This document shows, one piece after another, positions 27,527-36,717 of a stretch of DNA of 64,000 nt. Location of the stretch: positions 248,001-312,000 of the forward strand of contig CAWGEX010000004.1 of assembly GCA_963821755.1 (NCBI GenBank). Reading direction: 5' to 3'. A program made the position numbers and the translations under genes. The first letter of the stretch is position 1, and the number at the start of each line of letters is the position of its first letter. This DNA is from Bog-473 sp963821755. Lineage in GTDB: Bacteria > Actinomycetota > Acidimicrobiia > Acidimicrobiales > RAAP-2. Below the pieces are notes generated by a model, which saw only the letters and a list, made by a program, of their open reading frames with translations, searched no databases and was not told the DNA's origin.

Positions 27527-27934
27527 ATGGCGGTCACCGAGCAGGAGCTTCTCGGCGAGATCACTGACGTGCTCGTCTGGTTGACGAGAGGCGAGACGTT
27601 GCTCGTGCGTTGCCTGCGGGAAATCCGCCTCGATGTGCAGTCGGTGGAAGCCCGAACCGCCGGCTTCGCGCCGCTGATCAACCCACCAGTGATCAGCCCA
27701 CCCGCACTCAGCCCACCAACCAACGCGACGACTCCGACGTCAGCGAAGGCTGACATCGAGCTGGTACCGACCCTGCAAGTTCTCTTCGAACCCCCATCGG
27801 TCGAGCCGGTCGATCTCCCCGCCCAGGAGATGCCCTCTCCTGGAGCCAAACGTGACTACGACTTCTTCGCGGAACTCGATCGGAAGCTGGCTCGCCTCAC
27901 GGTGGCGGACCAGGGACCGCACGACAACAACTGA
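27527..27934 (+). CDS. Hypothetical protein
   Basis: A 135-residue soluble protein with no recognised family. An N-terminal helical part (EQELLGEITDVLVWLTRGET, LLVRCLREIRLDVQSVEART) leads into a Pro/Thr-rich stretch (INPPVISPPALSPPTNATT) and an acidic C-terminus (RDYDFFAELDRKLARLTV). The start follows the leaderless pattern (TACGCT seven bases upstream). It is divergent from the surface/Pst operon, but nothing in its sequence ties it functionally. Confidence 0.5.
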   Translation: MAVTEQELLGEITDVLVWLTRGETLLVRCLREIRLDVQSVEARTAGFAPLINPPVISPPALSPPTNATTPTSAKADIELVPTLQVLFEPPSVEPVDLPAQEMPSPGAKRDYDFFAELDRKLARLTVADQGPHDNN

Positions 27935-28003
27935 ACAAGAGCCTCGCCACGACACCGAGGCGCCACCTCAAGACCGTTGCGGCGGGTAGCTCGGAGCTTG
28001 TGG

Positions 28004-28708
28004 CTACGATCCCGTGACCTTCACGACCCAGACGCAACTCGCCGATGTCTGCACCACCAGGGTCTGCTGCCCGAGGCTTGATTGAGGGGTCACCGATTGG
28101 CCGGAACTTGCGGTCTGGCTGACGGCGGCCGTTCCGGTGGGTTTCCCGCCTACCGGTGTAACGAAGATCTGGAAGGCCGGGCCTCCCGCGGGTGGCGGGG
28201 TGCATCGGAAGGCCCAACCGATGCTCCAACTGGCCGCCGTCGTGGTGAAGGCGGTGCTGGTCCAGTTACCTGACATCTGAGCCGAACTGAGCAGCACTCG
28301 AGCCGGGCCGGCGGCCGCCGTGGTCGTGGTCGATGAGCCGGGGGTCGTGGTGGTGGTCCCGCCGGCGGCGGAGGTAGTGGTCGTGACGGCGCCGTGCGAG
28401 CCCGCCGTCGTGGGCGCGACGGTGGTGGCGGTCGTCGAACCCGATTTCGCCGGCGGCGGCAGGCTATAGGCCTTGGCCGTCGAAGCCTGTGAACTTCCCA
28501 CGGTGTGGTAGTTGAGGAACATGCCGACCAGAATGGCCACCACCGCCACCACCGCGACCTGCCAGGTCCTCCAGCTTCTCTTCTCTTTGATGTGTAGCTC
28601 GCCGGGTGCGGGCATGTACTCGGTCGAGTCCGGCGGCGGAGTTCCCTCTGGATTGACGGGCCACGAACCGCGGTCACCCTCGGTTGGTGGAGGGAAGTTC
28701 AGCGACAT
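28004..28708 (-). CDS. Membrane-anchored extracytoplasmic hypothetical protein
   Basis: A 234-residue type II membrane protein. About 45 cytoplasmic residues (basic KEKRSWRTWQ) precede one helix (VAVVAVVAILVGMFL), a ~60-residue Thr/Ser/Ala linker, and a ~90-residue beta-rich domain (ARVLLSSAQMSGNWTSTAFT, GWAFRCTPPPAGG, CVWVVKVTGS) with two cysteines. The fold resembles the small extracellular C-terminal domains common in actinobacterial membrane proteins, but I recognise no family. It is downstream of recR on the same strand with a 156-base gap. Confidence 0.6.
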   Translation of the reverse strand: MSLNFPPPTEGDRGSWPVNPEGTPPPDSTEYMPAPGELHIKEKRSWRTWQVAVVAVVAILVGMFLNYHTVGSSQASTAKAYSLPPPAKSGSTTATTVAPTTAGSHGAVTTTTSAAGGTTTTTPGSSTTTTAAAGPARVLLSSAQMSGNWTSTAFTTTAASWSIGWAFRCTPPPAGGPAFQIFVTPVGGKPTGTAAVSQTASSGQSVTPQSSLGQQTLVVQTSASCVWVVKVTGS

Positions 28709-28864
28709 TCCCCCACGGTGGCCGCGAATGTCATGTCAGTCAAGGCAGGCGGGTATGTCGGACCGATTGTGTGGCCTCACCGCCTCCACGAGATGAACTC
28801 CAGCCTCGACTTCGCGAACAACAGGCAAACTCGTGGCCGAGGCAACCGCCGTCGTTCGGTCTCC

Positions 28865-29467
28865 TCAGACGTCCAAGGTTCGCCGACCCTCCAGCGCGCG
28901 CCCGAGTGTCAGCTCGTCGGCGTACTCCAAGTCACCGCCGACGGGCAGTCCGCTGGCCAGCTTGGACACCACCACGCCGAGCGGGGTGAGGAGGCGAGCG
29001 ACGTACATGGCCGTGGCCTCGCCCTCGAGATTGGGGTTGGTGCACACGATGACTTCTTTGATCAGCCCCTCGTCGATCCGGGCCAAGAGCTCACGCACCC
29101 TGAGTTGTTCCGGCCCGACGCCTTCCAGCGGGTTCAACGCGCCGCCCAGGACGTGGTAGCGACCATTGAATTGGGACGTGCGCTCCACGGCCACGATGTC
29201 CCGGGGGTCTTCGACCACGCAGAGAAGTGCGCCATCGCGTTGCTCGTCTGCGCACACCGAGCAGAGCGCCCCGCCCTCGGCGACGTTGAAGCACTGCTCA
29301 CAGAGCGTGGTGCGCTCCTTTACCGCCACGATGGCGTCGGTGAGGCGATAAGCGTCGTCGGTCGACACCTTCAAGAGATGGAAGGCGATGCGCTGCGCCG
29401 ACTTGGGTCCGATGCCCGGGAGCCGGCCCAGCTCCTCGATCAGAGCCCGCAACGGTCCGGTGTACAC
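28865..29467 (-). CDS. recR: Recombination mediator RecR
   Basis: A 200-residue RecR, which with RecO loads RecA on gapped DNA. The N-terminal helix-hairpin-helix is LGRLPGIGPKSAQRIAFHLL, the zinc finger has four cysteines (LCEQCFNVAEGGALCSVC), the Toprim domain has LCVVEDPRDIVAVE, and the C-terminus has VSKLASGLPVGGDLEYADE. Length is typical. The start is a GTG immediately following the dnaX stop with no gap, the usual dnaX-recR coupling, although the small YbaB-like gene often found between them is absent. Confidence 0.95.
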   Translation of the reverse strand: MYTGPLRALIEELGRLPGIGPKSAQRIAFHLLKVSTDDAYRLTDAIVAVKERTTLCEQCFNVAEGGALCSVCADEQRDGALLCVVEDPRDIVAVERTSQFNGRYHVLGGALNPLEGVGPEQLRVRELLARIDEGLIKEVIVCTNPNLEGEATAMYVARLLTPLGVVVSKLASGLPVGGDLEYADELTLGRALEGRRTLDV

Positions 29468-31342
29468 CTAGGTCCCCACCTCGCTGGTGCCCGGGAAGGC
29501 CTCTAGCAGGCGCGCCTCGGCGGCCGACGCCTGATCGGTGTCGGTGGAGGTGGCGGCCCGGATGTCTTCCAGGTCGACCTCCTCGGGGTCTTCCGGCGAT
29601 GGTAGGCGCGTCGAGCCACCGGCCGGGGCGCCGGCAGGCGCAGGTGGAACCTCGACCCCGCCGTCGACCACGAGAACCAGATGGATCGGGGTCCCGAAAT
29701 GCTGGGTCAGGGCCCCTTCCACCAATGGGGCGAGCTCGGCGCACCGGTCGCGGTGGGCGGCGTTGGGCAGGGCGAAACTCACCCCGGCCGAGTCAACCGC
29801 CACAAAGCGACCTCCGCTGTAGAGCGCCTTGGCCCGGGCCGAGAGATTGCGCAAGATCCCATCACCCCAGGCTTGGGTCACTGCGTCGCGGTCGACCGTG
29901 GCGCCTGGCTCGTCGGTGGGCGACGGCGTGGTCGGTGGGTCGGGGACCCCGGGGGCGGGGGGCGCCATGGCCTCTGCTCCCGCTGCTCCCGCTGCTCCCG
30001 CTGTTCCCGCGCCGGGTGTTTCCTCATCGGGCGTTCCCGGATCGGCCGTTCCCCCTTCGGTTCCCGTCTCGGTCGCGGACGCCGTGTCCTGGCGTCGCCT
30101 GATCGCCCCCACCGAGGGCCGCCGGCCCACACCCTCCGGCGAGGGGGATGTCTGGACCGGGGTCATCGGCGCGCCGGACTCGGGTCGAGGGGCCGCTGGG
30201 GCCGGAGGGGCCGGGCGCTCCCCTTGGCCGCCGGGTGCGAGCGCCCGCTCCAGGGCGGCGACGCGCTCGGTCAGGGCCTCGATCCCGGCGTCGAGGTCGG
30301 GGCGGGCGCTGCGCACGAGGGCAATCTCCAGCACGACCTGGGGGTCGGGAGCATCTCGCATGTCGATGAGGGCCTGCCCGAGCACCTCCATGGCTCGTAC
30401 CAGGCGGGGCATTCCCATCGATTCGGCCAAGGCGGTGAAGGCGGCCCGCCCGGCCCCCGAGATTGAGCACAACTCGGGAGCGAGGGCGGCCAAGAAGGAC
30501 TGGCGCAGATCGTCCACCAGCTCGGTGGCCAGTTGTGGCGGTCCCCAGCCTCTGGCCAGGAGCCCGCCCAGCGACACCAGCACCGTGACGGCATCACTGT
30601 CGGCCACAGCGGTCAGCACCGTGCCCAATTCGGGCCGGGCCGAGTCGGCGCTTCCCGACGCAGCCACCTGGTCCAGGGCCGACAGCGCGTCTCGGGCCGA
30701 ACCTCGACCGCGGCGCACCGCGGCCTGCACCGACTCCTCGTCCATGGCCAGTCCGGCCTGCCGGTTGACCGAGTCCAACAGGTCATGGAGGACCTCGGCC
30801 CCGAGCAGGCGGAACTCGAGATGCTGGGTGCGGCTGCGGATGGTCGGGGGAACCTTTTGGGGGTCGGTGGTGGCCAACACGAAAACCACGTGGCCCGGCG
30901 GCTCCTCCAACGTCTTGAGCAGCGCGTTGGCCGCGGCGGTGGACAGCATGTGGACCTCGTCGACGATGTAGACCTTCCACCGCCCCGGGGTGCCGAGCGC
31001 GGCGTGGGCCACCAGATCGCGCATGGCGTCGACGCCGTTGTTGGAGGCGGCGTCCAACTCATGGACGTCGAGTGAGGTGCCCTGGGTGATCTCCTTGCAC
31101 GAGGTGCACACGCCACAGGGCTCACCATCGACGGGGGCGGCGCAGTTGAGGGCCTTGGCCAATATCCGGGCCGACGAGGTCTTCCCGGTACCGCGGGGGC
31201 CGCTGAAGAGGTACGCGTGCGAGACCCGGTCGTCACGCACGGCGTTACGCAGGGCTTGGACCACGTGGTCCTGGCCGCGTAGTTCGTCGAATCGCCCCGG
31301 GCGGAAGCGCCGGTACAGCGAGACAAAGGGGACGTCAGCCAT
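29468..31342 (-). CDS. dnaX: DNA polymerase III subunit gamma/tau
   Basis: A 624-residue clamp-loader ATPase. Walker A is FSGPRGTGKTSSARILAKAL, the zinc-binding cysteines are NCAAPVDGEPCGVCTSCKEI, Walker B is VYIVDEVHMLS, sensor 1 is VLATTDPQKVPPTIRSRT. Domain III runs to about residue 380. A long Pro/Ala/Gly-rich linker follows, then a C-terminal region (ILRNLSARAKALYSGGRFVA) like the tau polymerase-binding domain. ATG 31342 is eight bases after TAGGCT. It is flanked upstream by the SRP RNA gene and downstream by recR, a common actinobacterial order. Confidence 0.94.
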   Translation of the reverse strand: MADVPFVSLYRRFRPGRFDELRGQDHVVQALRNAVRDDRVSHAYLFSGPRGTGKTSSARILAKALNCAAPVDGEPCGVCTSCKEITQGTSLDVHELDAASNNGVDAMRDLVAHAALGTPGRWKVYIVDEVHMLSTAAANALLKTLEEPPGHVVFVLATTDPQKVPPTIRSRTQHLEFRLLGAEVLHDLLDSVNRQAGLAMDEESVQAAVRRGRGSARDALSALDQVAASGSADSARPELGTVLTAVADSDAVTVLVSLGGLLARGWGPPQLATELVDDLRQSFLAALAPELCSISGAGRAAFTALAESMGMPRLVRAMEVLGQALIDMRDAPDPQVVLEIALVRSARPDLDAGIEALTERVAALERALAPGGQGERPAPPAPAAPRPESGAPMTPVQTSPSPEGVGRRPSVGAIRRRQDTASATETGTEGGTADPGTPDEETPGAGTAGAAGAAGAEAMAPPAPGVPDPPTTPSPTDEPGATVDRDAVTQAWGDGILRNLSARAKALYSGGRFVAVDSAGVSFALPNAAHRDRCAELAPLVEGALTQHFGTPIHLVLVVDGGVEVPPAPAGAPAGGSTRLPSPEDPEEVDLEDIRAATSTDTDQASAAEARLLEAFPGTSEVGT

Positions 31343-31371
31343 GGGGGCTGAGCCTACCGGTGCCCTCCGAG

Positions 31372-31512
31372 GGCGCCGCCGGCGTTCGGTGCGGTGGCCA
31401 GGTTGGCTACGGCACCCGGCCATACCCGCTGAGAGCTGCTGCCTTCCGACCCTGACTCGATTCACGAGCGGCCGTTGCGCAGGACCCGGCCACCGCACCC
31501 AACGACGGCGCA
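31372..31512 (-). ncRNA. ffs: Signal recognition particle RNA (4.5S-type)
   Basis: On the minus strand the sequence GTCAGGGTCGGAAGGCAGCA matches the conserved domain IV internal-loop/GNAR-tetraloop region of bacterial SRP RNA. The flanks pair as a long stem: GGTGCGGTGGCC (31388-31399) with GGCCACCGCACC (31488-31499), extended by GCGCCG/CGGCGC-type pairs. The location just upstream of dnaX is typical. Ends are estimated from stem pairing and may be off by ~10 bases. Confidence 0.85.
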
Positions 31513-31583
31513 GCGCGTCGGACCAGGTTAGTGGGCTGATAGGTGGGGAGTGGCCTCGGGTAGCCTGACCTGGCTGCAAGCCC

Positions 31584-31668
31584 GGAGGCGTGCGAGAGCG
31601 GCCGAATCGGCACGATTGGAAATCGTGTGTTGTGAAAGCAACCGTGGGTTCAAATCCCACCGCCTCCG
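31584..31668 (+). tRNA. tRNA-Ser(GGA)
   Basis: Acceptor stem GGAGGCG/CGCCTCC with discriminator G. The anticodon arm CACGA-TTGGAAA-TCGTG gives anticodon GGA. A long class II variable arm (TGTTGTGAAAGCAACC) and T arm GTGGGTTCAAATCCCAC follow. CCA is not encoded. Confidence 0.96.
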
Positions 31669-31787
31669 CTCATTGACGTCCTTCCGGTGACGCCAAGGTT
31701 GCCCGTCTTGCCTCAGAGTGAACGCAGAACGAATCTTGCGAAATCCCCTTGGCGGGCCCCTGGCCCGGCTGATAAGAACGGTGCGCT

Positions 31788-32486
31788 ATGTGGAGAAGCC
31801 CCAGGTTGTCAGATGTCAGCGACGTCCGCTCCGAGCCAGAGAGCCAGACTTTCTTCCCCCCAGCATCGTCGTTCGACCCTGAACGGGCGGGAGAAACGGC
31901 CGCCGCCGCATCCCCGCCGCCTCCGCCGCCCGAGGGTACGGCCGGAACCGGGCCCGCCGCAGCCACTGCACCCTCGCCGGGCCCTGAGCGCACGGACGGA
32001 ACGGTGGCCACCGAATCCGCGGCCGTGGAATCGGCCAGTGCGGAAATAGAGTTCGTCACCAGTGCCATTGAGGACCTGCAAAGCCGATTGGAGCGGGCCA
32101 ACTCCCAGATGAACCAGGTGACGGCCGTGCGGGCGACCGAACGGGAGATCGGTCTCCTGTTCGTCGAGGCCCAGAAGTTCACCGAGGCGGCGCTGGCCAA
32201 GCTCGAAGGTCAAATTCACCAGATTCTGGACCAGGCCGAGGCCAAAGCCGCAGAGATCGTCCGCGAAGCTCAGGAAGAAGCCGAGGAAGTGCGACGCCAG
32301 GCTCAGAACGCCTCTGTGCTTCCCGCCGAGAAGGCTCACGAGTTGCAGGCGGCCATCCGGGGCTTCTCGTCCATCAACGGCGAGTTGGTCAAGGAGCTGA
32401 GCGCGCTGAACACCATGCTGAGCCCCCCGAGCGAACGGGGCATCCACGCCGCCCCTTCGACCAATGGGACGGGCAGCCCGTCATAG
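31788..32486 (+). CDS. DivIVA-like coiled-coil protein
   Basis: A 232-residue soluble protein. The first ~95 residues are Pro/Ala/Ser-rich and probably disordered. Residues ~100-190 are a long charged coiled coil (IEDLQSRLERANSQMNQV, LGKLEGQ-type heptads, AEAKAAEIVREAQEEAEEV) of the kind in DivIVA/Wag31 and SepF-associated scaffolds, but the DivIVA N-terminal lipid-binding motif is not visible. The last part contains LPAEKAHELQAAIRGFSSIN. A TGATAA-type -10 element lies about 15 bases upstream of the ATG. A role in cell shape or division is an inference. Confidence 0.6.
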   Translation: MWRSPRLSDVSDVRSEPESQTFFPPASSFDPERAGETAAAASPPPPPPEGTAGTGPAAATAPSPGPERTDGTVATESAAVESASAEIEFVTSAIEDLQSRLERANSQMNQVTAVRATEREIGLLFVEAQKFTEAALAKLEGQIHQILDQAEAKAAEIVREAQEEAEEVRRQAQNASVLPAEKAHELQAAIRGFSSINGELVKELSALNTMLSPPSERGIHAAPSTNGTGSPS

Positions 32487-32552
32487 TCGAGCTCCTCGAC
32501 GTCGAGGCCCGGTGCAGCGAGATCCCAATCCCGGCCAATCGACAAGGCCCTC

Positions 32553-34709
32553 ATGGACGCCAACGACCACGCTGAGCATTCCACGCCTGAGGTGGGTAGA
32601 CATGCGAGTCATGGGAATGATCCGGTGACCGACCCGAACCGCCGTGACCAGGCCGACCCCGCCTCGGCCTCGGCTGAATCCGGCACTCGTCCCTTCGATC
32701 TCGCCGGTCGATTCATCGCCGACCTCTTGGACCGCAGGGCACAAGGGGACGGCATCGAAACGCCTCACCTGGGCACCGGCCCGATTGACTGGACGGCAAT
32801 CGAACCAGCGGTCGACGGTTCGGACGACCTGGCCCACGCCATTGGCCATGCGATTGTGGTAGCGAAACTGGGGGTTCCCACAGCCCTGCCCCACGCCGAG
32901 GGTGGAACCGTCGTGGAGGCGTGGCCGGCCGGGCATCGGCCCGTCGTGTCCGCGCCGAGACGGCTCGTGCACCTCCCTGTCGCCGGCGCCCTGGCCATCC
33001 GCCGGCACGCCGAGCACGCCGGCCGGGCGGTTGGGACGGCCGTCAGCGGGATCGGGGCCAAGGACACCAAGCGTGTCGTCCTGGCGTCGTTGCTGATCCT
33101 TCTGGCGGTCGGAGGCACGGTCGGTCTCTTGACCAATTTCGGCCGTACACCGAGGGCCGCGTACGGCCAGGATCGGAGCGGCGGCAATTCCCAGACGAAT
33201 GCCGCCGCTGTCTCACTCTCCGGCACCGGCCCGGCGGTTAAATTGCTGCCGGCGACGTCCCCTCCGGCACCGGCGCCACCGACCTTGGCCAACGCCGCAC
33301 CCCTGCGGCCCCATGAGGTGTTCGGGTTCGCGCCGTATTGGACGTTGTCCCAGAGTGGCGGATTCAACGTGTCCGGCATCTCGACCCTGGCGTACTTCAG
33401 CATCGACGTGAACGCCGACGGCACCCTGGACAAGTCCGGCGCGGGATGGGACGGATACCAGAGCCAGGACCTGGCCAATCTGATCACCCGGGCCCATGGA
33501 GCGGGAGACCGGGTGGTGCTGACCGTCAATTGCTTCGATCAGCACTCATTGGACCAGGTCACCTCCTCGCCCACGGCCGGGTCAACCTTGTCCACGGCGC
33601 TCATCGCCGCCATGAAGGCGAAGAATCTGGACGGGGTCAATCTCGACTTCGAGGGGGACGGGAGCGCCGACCAGGCCGGGCTCACCCGATTGGTCACGCA
33701 GGTCTCGACCGCCATTCACGCTGTCAATCCCCACTACCAGGTCACGATGGACACCTACGCCAGTTCGGCCGGGGATCCCAGCGGCTTCTACAACATCCCC
33801 GCCCTGGCCCCCGCGGTCGACGGGTTCTTCGTGATGGAGTATCAGCTGAACCTTCAATCGGGCGCCTCGCCCGTGTCGCCGCTCACCAGCTCGATGTTCA
33901 GCGACAAGACCACCATTGACCAGTACGCGGCCGCCGCACCGGCGGCCAAGGTCATCCTCGGCATGCCGTATTTCGGCATCGATTGGCCCACCACCAACGG
34001 CACCCTCTCGGCCACCGCAACCGGCCCGGCGACGGACGTGACCTACGGCCAGGTCATGGCGAGTGGCCACCCGGTGTACTGGGACGCCACCACCGACACC
34101 GCGTGGACCTCGTACCAGGTCGGCAACCAGTGGCATGAGACCTTCTTCGAAGATCCGACATCGCTCTATGACGCCGCCCAGTTGGCTGACGCCAGCAACC
34201 TCGGCGGCATGGGCGTGTGGGCACTGGGCATGGACGGGAACGACCCCAAACTGTTGGCCGCCCTGGCCGGATTCGCTCCGGCCGTCAAGGACGGCGTCGC
34301 CGGGCCGTCGGCCACCACACCGTCAGGGCCGACTGCGCCCATAACGACGACGACCGCTCCCCGCGCTCCCGGAACGACGACCACCGCGTCGCCGCCGGCG
34401 ACCACGACGACCCACCCGACCACAACGACGACGACGACGACCAGTCCCCCCCTCACGTACACCGGAACCTGGCAGGCCCAATCGGTCACCCTCACACTGG
34501 CGCCGACCTCCCAGGAGCCTCTCGTCCCGCCCGGACCCGCTCTGGGCAAGCTCACGGGCTTTGCCACCAACGACCCCGCCACCTCGTGTCTCGGTTCTGA
34601 GGCCTTCCTCAACGTGTGGTTGATGAGCGGTACCTCGAACGAGTATCTCGTGGTCGCCCAGTCGCCCGGTGATTGCGTCAATGCCGAGTTCACCTTCCTG
34701 TACCCGTAG
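32553..34709 (+). CDS. Membrane-anchored GH18-like glycosidase
   Basis: A 718-residue protein. Residues ~45-115 carry a module also found at the N-terminus of the class E sortase at 10348 (DLAGRFIADLLDRR, DWTAIEPAV, DDLAHAIGHAIVV). One membrane helix lies near residue 175 (VVLASLLILLAVGGTVGLL). The extracytoplasmic part is a GH18-type barrel: VFGFAPYWTLSQSGG, the catalytic DGxxxDxE motif as LDGVNLDFEGDG, MEYQLNLQSG and GMGVWALGMDGND. A Thr-rich linker and a small C-terminal domain (CLGSEAFLNVWLMSG) end it. GH18-like enzymes cut chitin or peptidoglycan-type glycans; the substrate here is unknown. Start uncertain; later in-frame starts exist. Confidence 0.8.
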   Translation: MDANDHAEHSTPEVGRHASHGNDPVTDPNRRDQADPASASAESGTRPFDLAGRFIADLLDRRAQGDGIETPHLGTGPIDWTAIEPAVDGSDDLAHAIGHAIVVAKLGVPTALPHAEGGTVVEAWPAGHRPVVSAPRRLVHLPVAGALAIRRHAEHAGRAVGTAVSGIGAKDTKRVVLASLLILLAVGGTVGLLTNFGRTPRAAYGQDRSGGNSQTNAAAVSLSGTGPAVKLLPATSPPAPAPPTLANAAPLRPHEVFGFAPYWTLSQSGGFNVSGISTLAYFSIDVNADGTLDKSGAGWDGYQSQDLANLITRAHGAGDRVVLTVNCFDQHSLDQVTSSPTAGSTLSTALIAAMKAKNLDGVNLDFEGDGSADQAGLTRLVTQVSTAIHAVNPHYQVTMDTYASSAGDPSGFYNIPALAPAVDGFFVMEYQLNLQSGASPVSPLTSSMFSDKTTIDQYAAAAPAAKVILGMPYFGIDWPTTNGTLSATATGPATDVTYGQVMASGHPVYWDATTDTAWTSYQVGNQWHETFFEDPTSLYDAAQLADASNLGGMGVWALGMDGNDPKLLAALAGFAPAVKDGVAGPSATTPSGPTAPITTTTAPRAPGTTTTASPPATTTTHPTTTTTTTTSPPLTYTGTWQAQSVTLTLAPTSQEPLVPPGPALGKLTGFATNDPATSCLGSEAFLNVWLMSGTSNEYLVVAQSPGDCVNAEFTFLYP

Positions 34710-34931
34710 TTGCGATGGACATCCGGCCCCACGGGTTTCCGGCGAACGGGCCGAATACATGAACGGTCGCGCCGACAGAGCCGCCGGAGATAGCCGCGAC
34801 CCTGGCCAGATGGGCCTTGGACAGGCCGTCGACTCACATTCTTCGAGGGGCCTCACCACCAAAGGAGTGATCCGGGACTCGCGCAGGAACCCCGTGGCTG
34901 CACCGTCTCGAGTTTTGGGCGGAGAGGACCC

Positions 34932-36710
34932 ATGAGCATCGTTGCCGAGCGCACCTCGTCTGCGTCCGACACTCCCCCCCTCCACCCCGATGCGAGAGTG
35001 CAGGTGCAGGGTGGATCGACCCCACGCGCCGGACACCGGGGTGGAATCAAAGGACGTCTCTTCTCTGAAGGTGGTGTCGTGGTGGTCGTCACCTCGACGT
35101 TGTACCTCACGGTTGCCTCCCTGATGGCCTTCCGGTATCACCTTGTTGCGGGAGACGCCGTGGCCCGTATGGCCAACGGCTTCTATGTCTTGTATTCCCG
35201 CGATCCCCACTTGGCGGCGGTCGGCTTTGTCTGGGAGCCACTGCAGTCCATCGCCGACATGGTATTTCTGCTTCCGAACCACCTCTGGCCGGCCCTGTCT
35301 CACCGAGATATGGCGGGAGCATTCGTCAGCGTCATCGGAATGGTTGGTGCCGTGCACCAGTTGCGGGCCGCCCTGCGTGAATGGGGCGTGCAGCGCGCGC
35401 CACGGTTGGTCCTTACCGCCCTCTTCGCGCTGGATCCGATGATCCTCTTCTACAGCGGGAACGGGATGAGCGAGGGTCTCTATCTCTTTACCCTCGTTGC
35501 CGCGGCCAGGTATCTCCTTCGTTGGATACGCACGAAGAGCCTCTCGTCTCTGGCCTACGCCGGAGTTTGGCTAGGTCTCTGCTATCTCACCCGAAACGAA
35601 GCGATTGGAGCAGCGGTAGCTGGCCTCTTCGCGGTAGTGCTCGTCAGTTATTCGGACAACTCCGATGCCGAGAGCGGTCGCCTTGCTGCAGCATTGCACG
35701 ATGGTGTCATTTTCTTCTTGCCCTGCCTCATCGCCGTGGCGGGATGGGCCATCGCGAGCTACGTGATCGTGGGCGAATTCTTCGCTCAGTTCTCATCGGT
35801 CTACGGCAACTCTTCCCAGGAAGCCTTTCTCACGCACAAGAAGCTCGGCGCCCGGCTGTCCTACGAAATTCATACGATCACTTCTCTGGCCCCGCTGCTT
35901 GTACTCATCCTTCTGGTCGCCATCGAGGTAGCCATACGCCGAAACGATTTCTCGATTCTCGGACCGGTCAGCGTCGTCGGCGGTGCCTTGGCCTTTGACG
36001 CTGCGGCGTACTTGAACAACAGCATCCAAGATTTCTACCGATACTTCATCACAACCGTCCCGCTGGAGGTGTTGCTCGTCGGAAGCCTGTTCGCCATCCC
36101 AGCCGCTCGAGCGGTCAGTGCACAGCAAGAGGATGGCCCCAGACCGCCGGGCCCGGGCCGTCGAAGAACGATGGCGGCCCTCGTGGCCGTGGTGGTTTCG
36201 CTGGCCCTCTTGATACCGGCACTCGTCACGACCGGCGCGGCAATGCTCAACCCCAAGATCGCGCCGGAAGAACTGAAACTGCTAGGCCCGATACTTCATA
36301 GCCATCCGAACGCGACCGACAAGGTGTACGGCGACAGCTACGCCGCCATTGTCAATGACGCCAACGTCCTCTCGCGCCTTCACCTTCCAAATGGCTCGAT
36401 TGTCTTTGACAATTTCGTCATCTGCGCTCCAGACATCATCACCAACATCAGCCAGCCGAAGGTATTCGTGATCCCAAACGATCGGGATTTCAAGAAAATC
36501 CTCTTTGATCCCAAGGCATTTCACGCCCGGTACATACTCGAGGCAAATCCGAATCCGTACAACATCCAGGCGACCAATATCCAGTACCCCACCCTGTGGA
36601 GCACCGGAGACGGCTTCGCCAAGCAGGTGCTGCAGATTCCGGCCCGTTCGATCTGCCCGGAGTTCCGGCTCTTCCGTGTCACGAGGCACACGAGCACCCC
36701 GGCCGGGTGA
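34932..36710 (+). CDS. Polytopic GT-C-like glycosyltransferase (putative)
   Basis: A 592-residue membrane protein with about ten helices and a C-terminal extracytoplasmic domain of ~170 residues. The first external loop, AFRYHLVAGDAVARMANGFY, has the acidic residue after helix 1 expected of GT-C enzymes (ArnT/PMT-type) that take sugars from polyprenyl phosphates. ALFALDPMILFYSGNGMSEG and WLGLCYLTRNEA also fit that family. GGAGAGG precedes the ATG. It heads a sugar-transfer cluster with a methyltransferase seven bases downstream. Donor and acceptor are unknown. The preceding 222 bases show nothing beyond this ribosome site. Confidence 0.65.
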   Translation: MSIVAERTSSASDTPPLHPDARVQVQGGSTPRAGHRGGIKGRLFSEGGVVVVVTSTLYLTVASLMAFRYHLVAGDAVARMANGFYVLYSRDPHLAAVGFVWEPLQSIADMVFLLPNHLWPALSHRDMAGAFVSVIGMVGAVHQLRAALREWGVQRAPRLVLTALFALDPMILFYSGNGMSEGLYLFTLVAAARYLLRWIRTKSLSSLAYAGVWLGLCYLTRNEAIGAAVAGLFAVVLVSYSDNSDAESGRLAAALHDGVIFFLPCLIAVAGWAIASYVIVGEFFAQFSSVYGNSSQEAFLTHKKLGARLSYEIHTITSLAPLLVLILLVAIEVAIRRNDFSILGPVSVVGGALAFDAAAYLNNSIQDFYRYFITTVPLEVLLVGSLFAIPAARAVSAQQEDGPRPPGPGRRRTMAALVAVVVSLALLIPALVTTGAAMLNPKIAPEELKLLGPILHSHPNATDKVYGDSYAAIVNDANVLSRLHLPNGSIVFDNFVICAPDIITNISQPKVFVIPNDRDFKKILFDPKAFHARYILEANPNPYNIQATNIQYPTLWSTGDGFAKQVLQIPARSICPEFRLFRVTRHTSTPAG

Positions 36711-36717
36711 ACAGACG

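Noticed and set aside
28704..28732. Inverted repeat GACATTC/GAATGTC over the start codon of the 28708 gene
   Set aside because: A 7-bp match across a 15-base loop is weak for this base composition, and nothing else suggests translational control.
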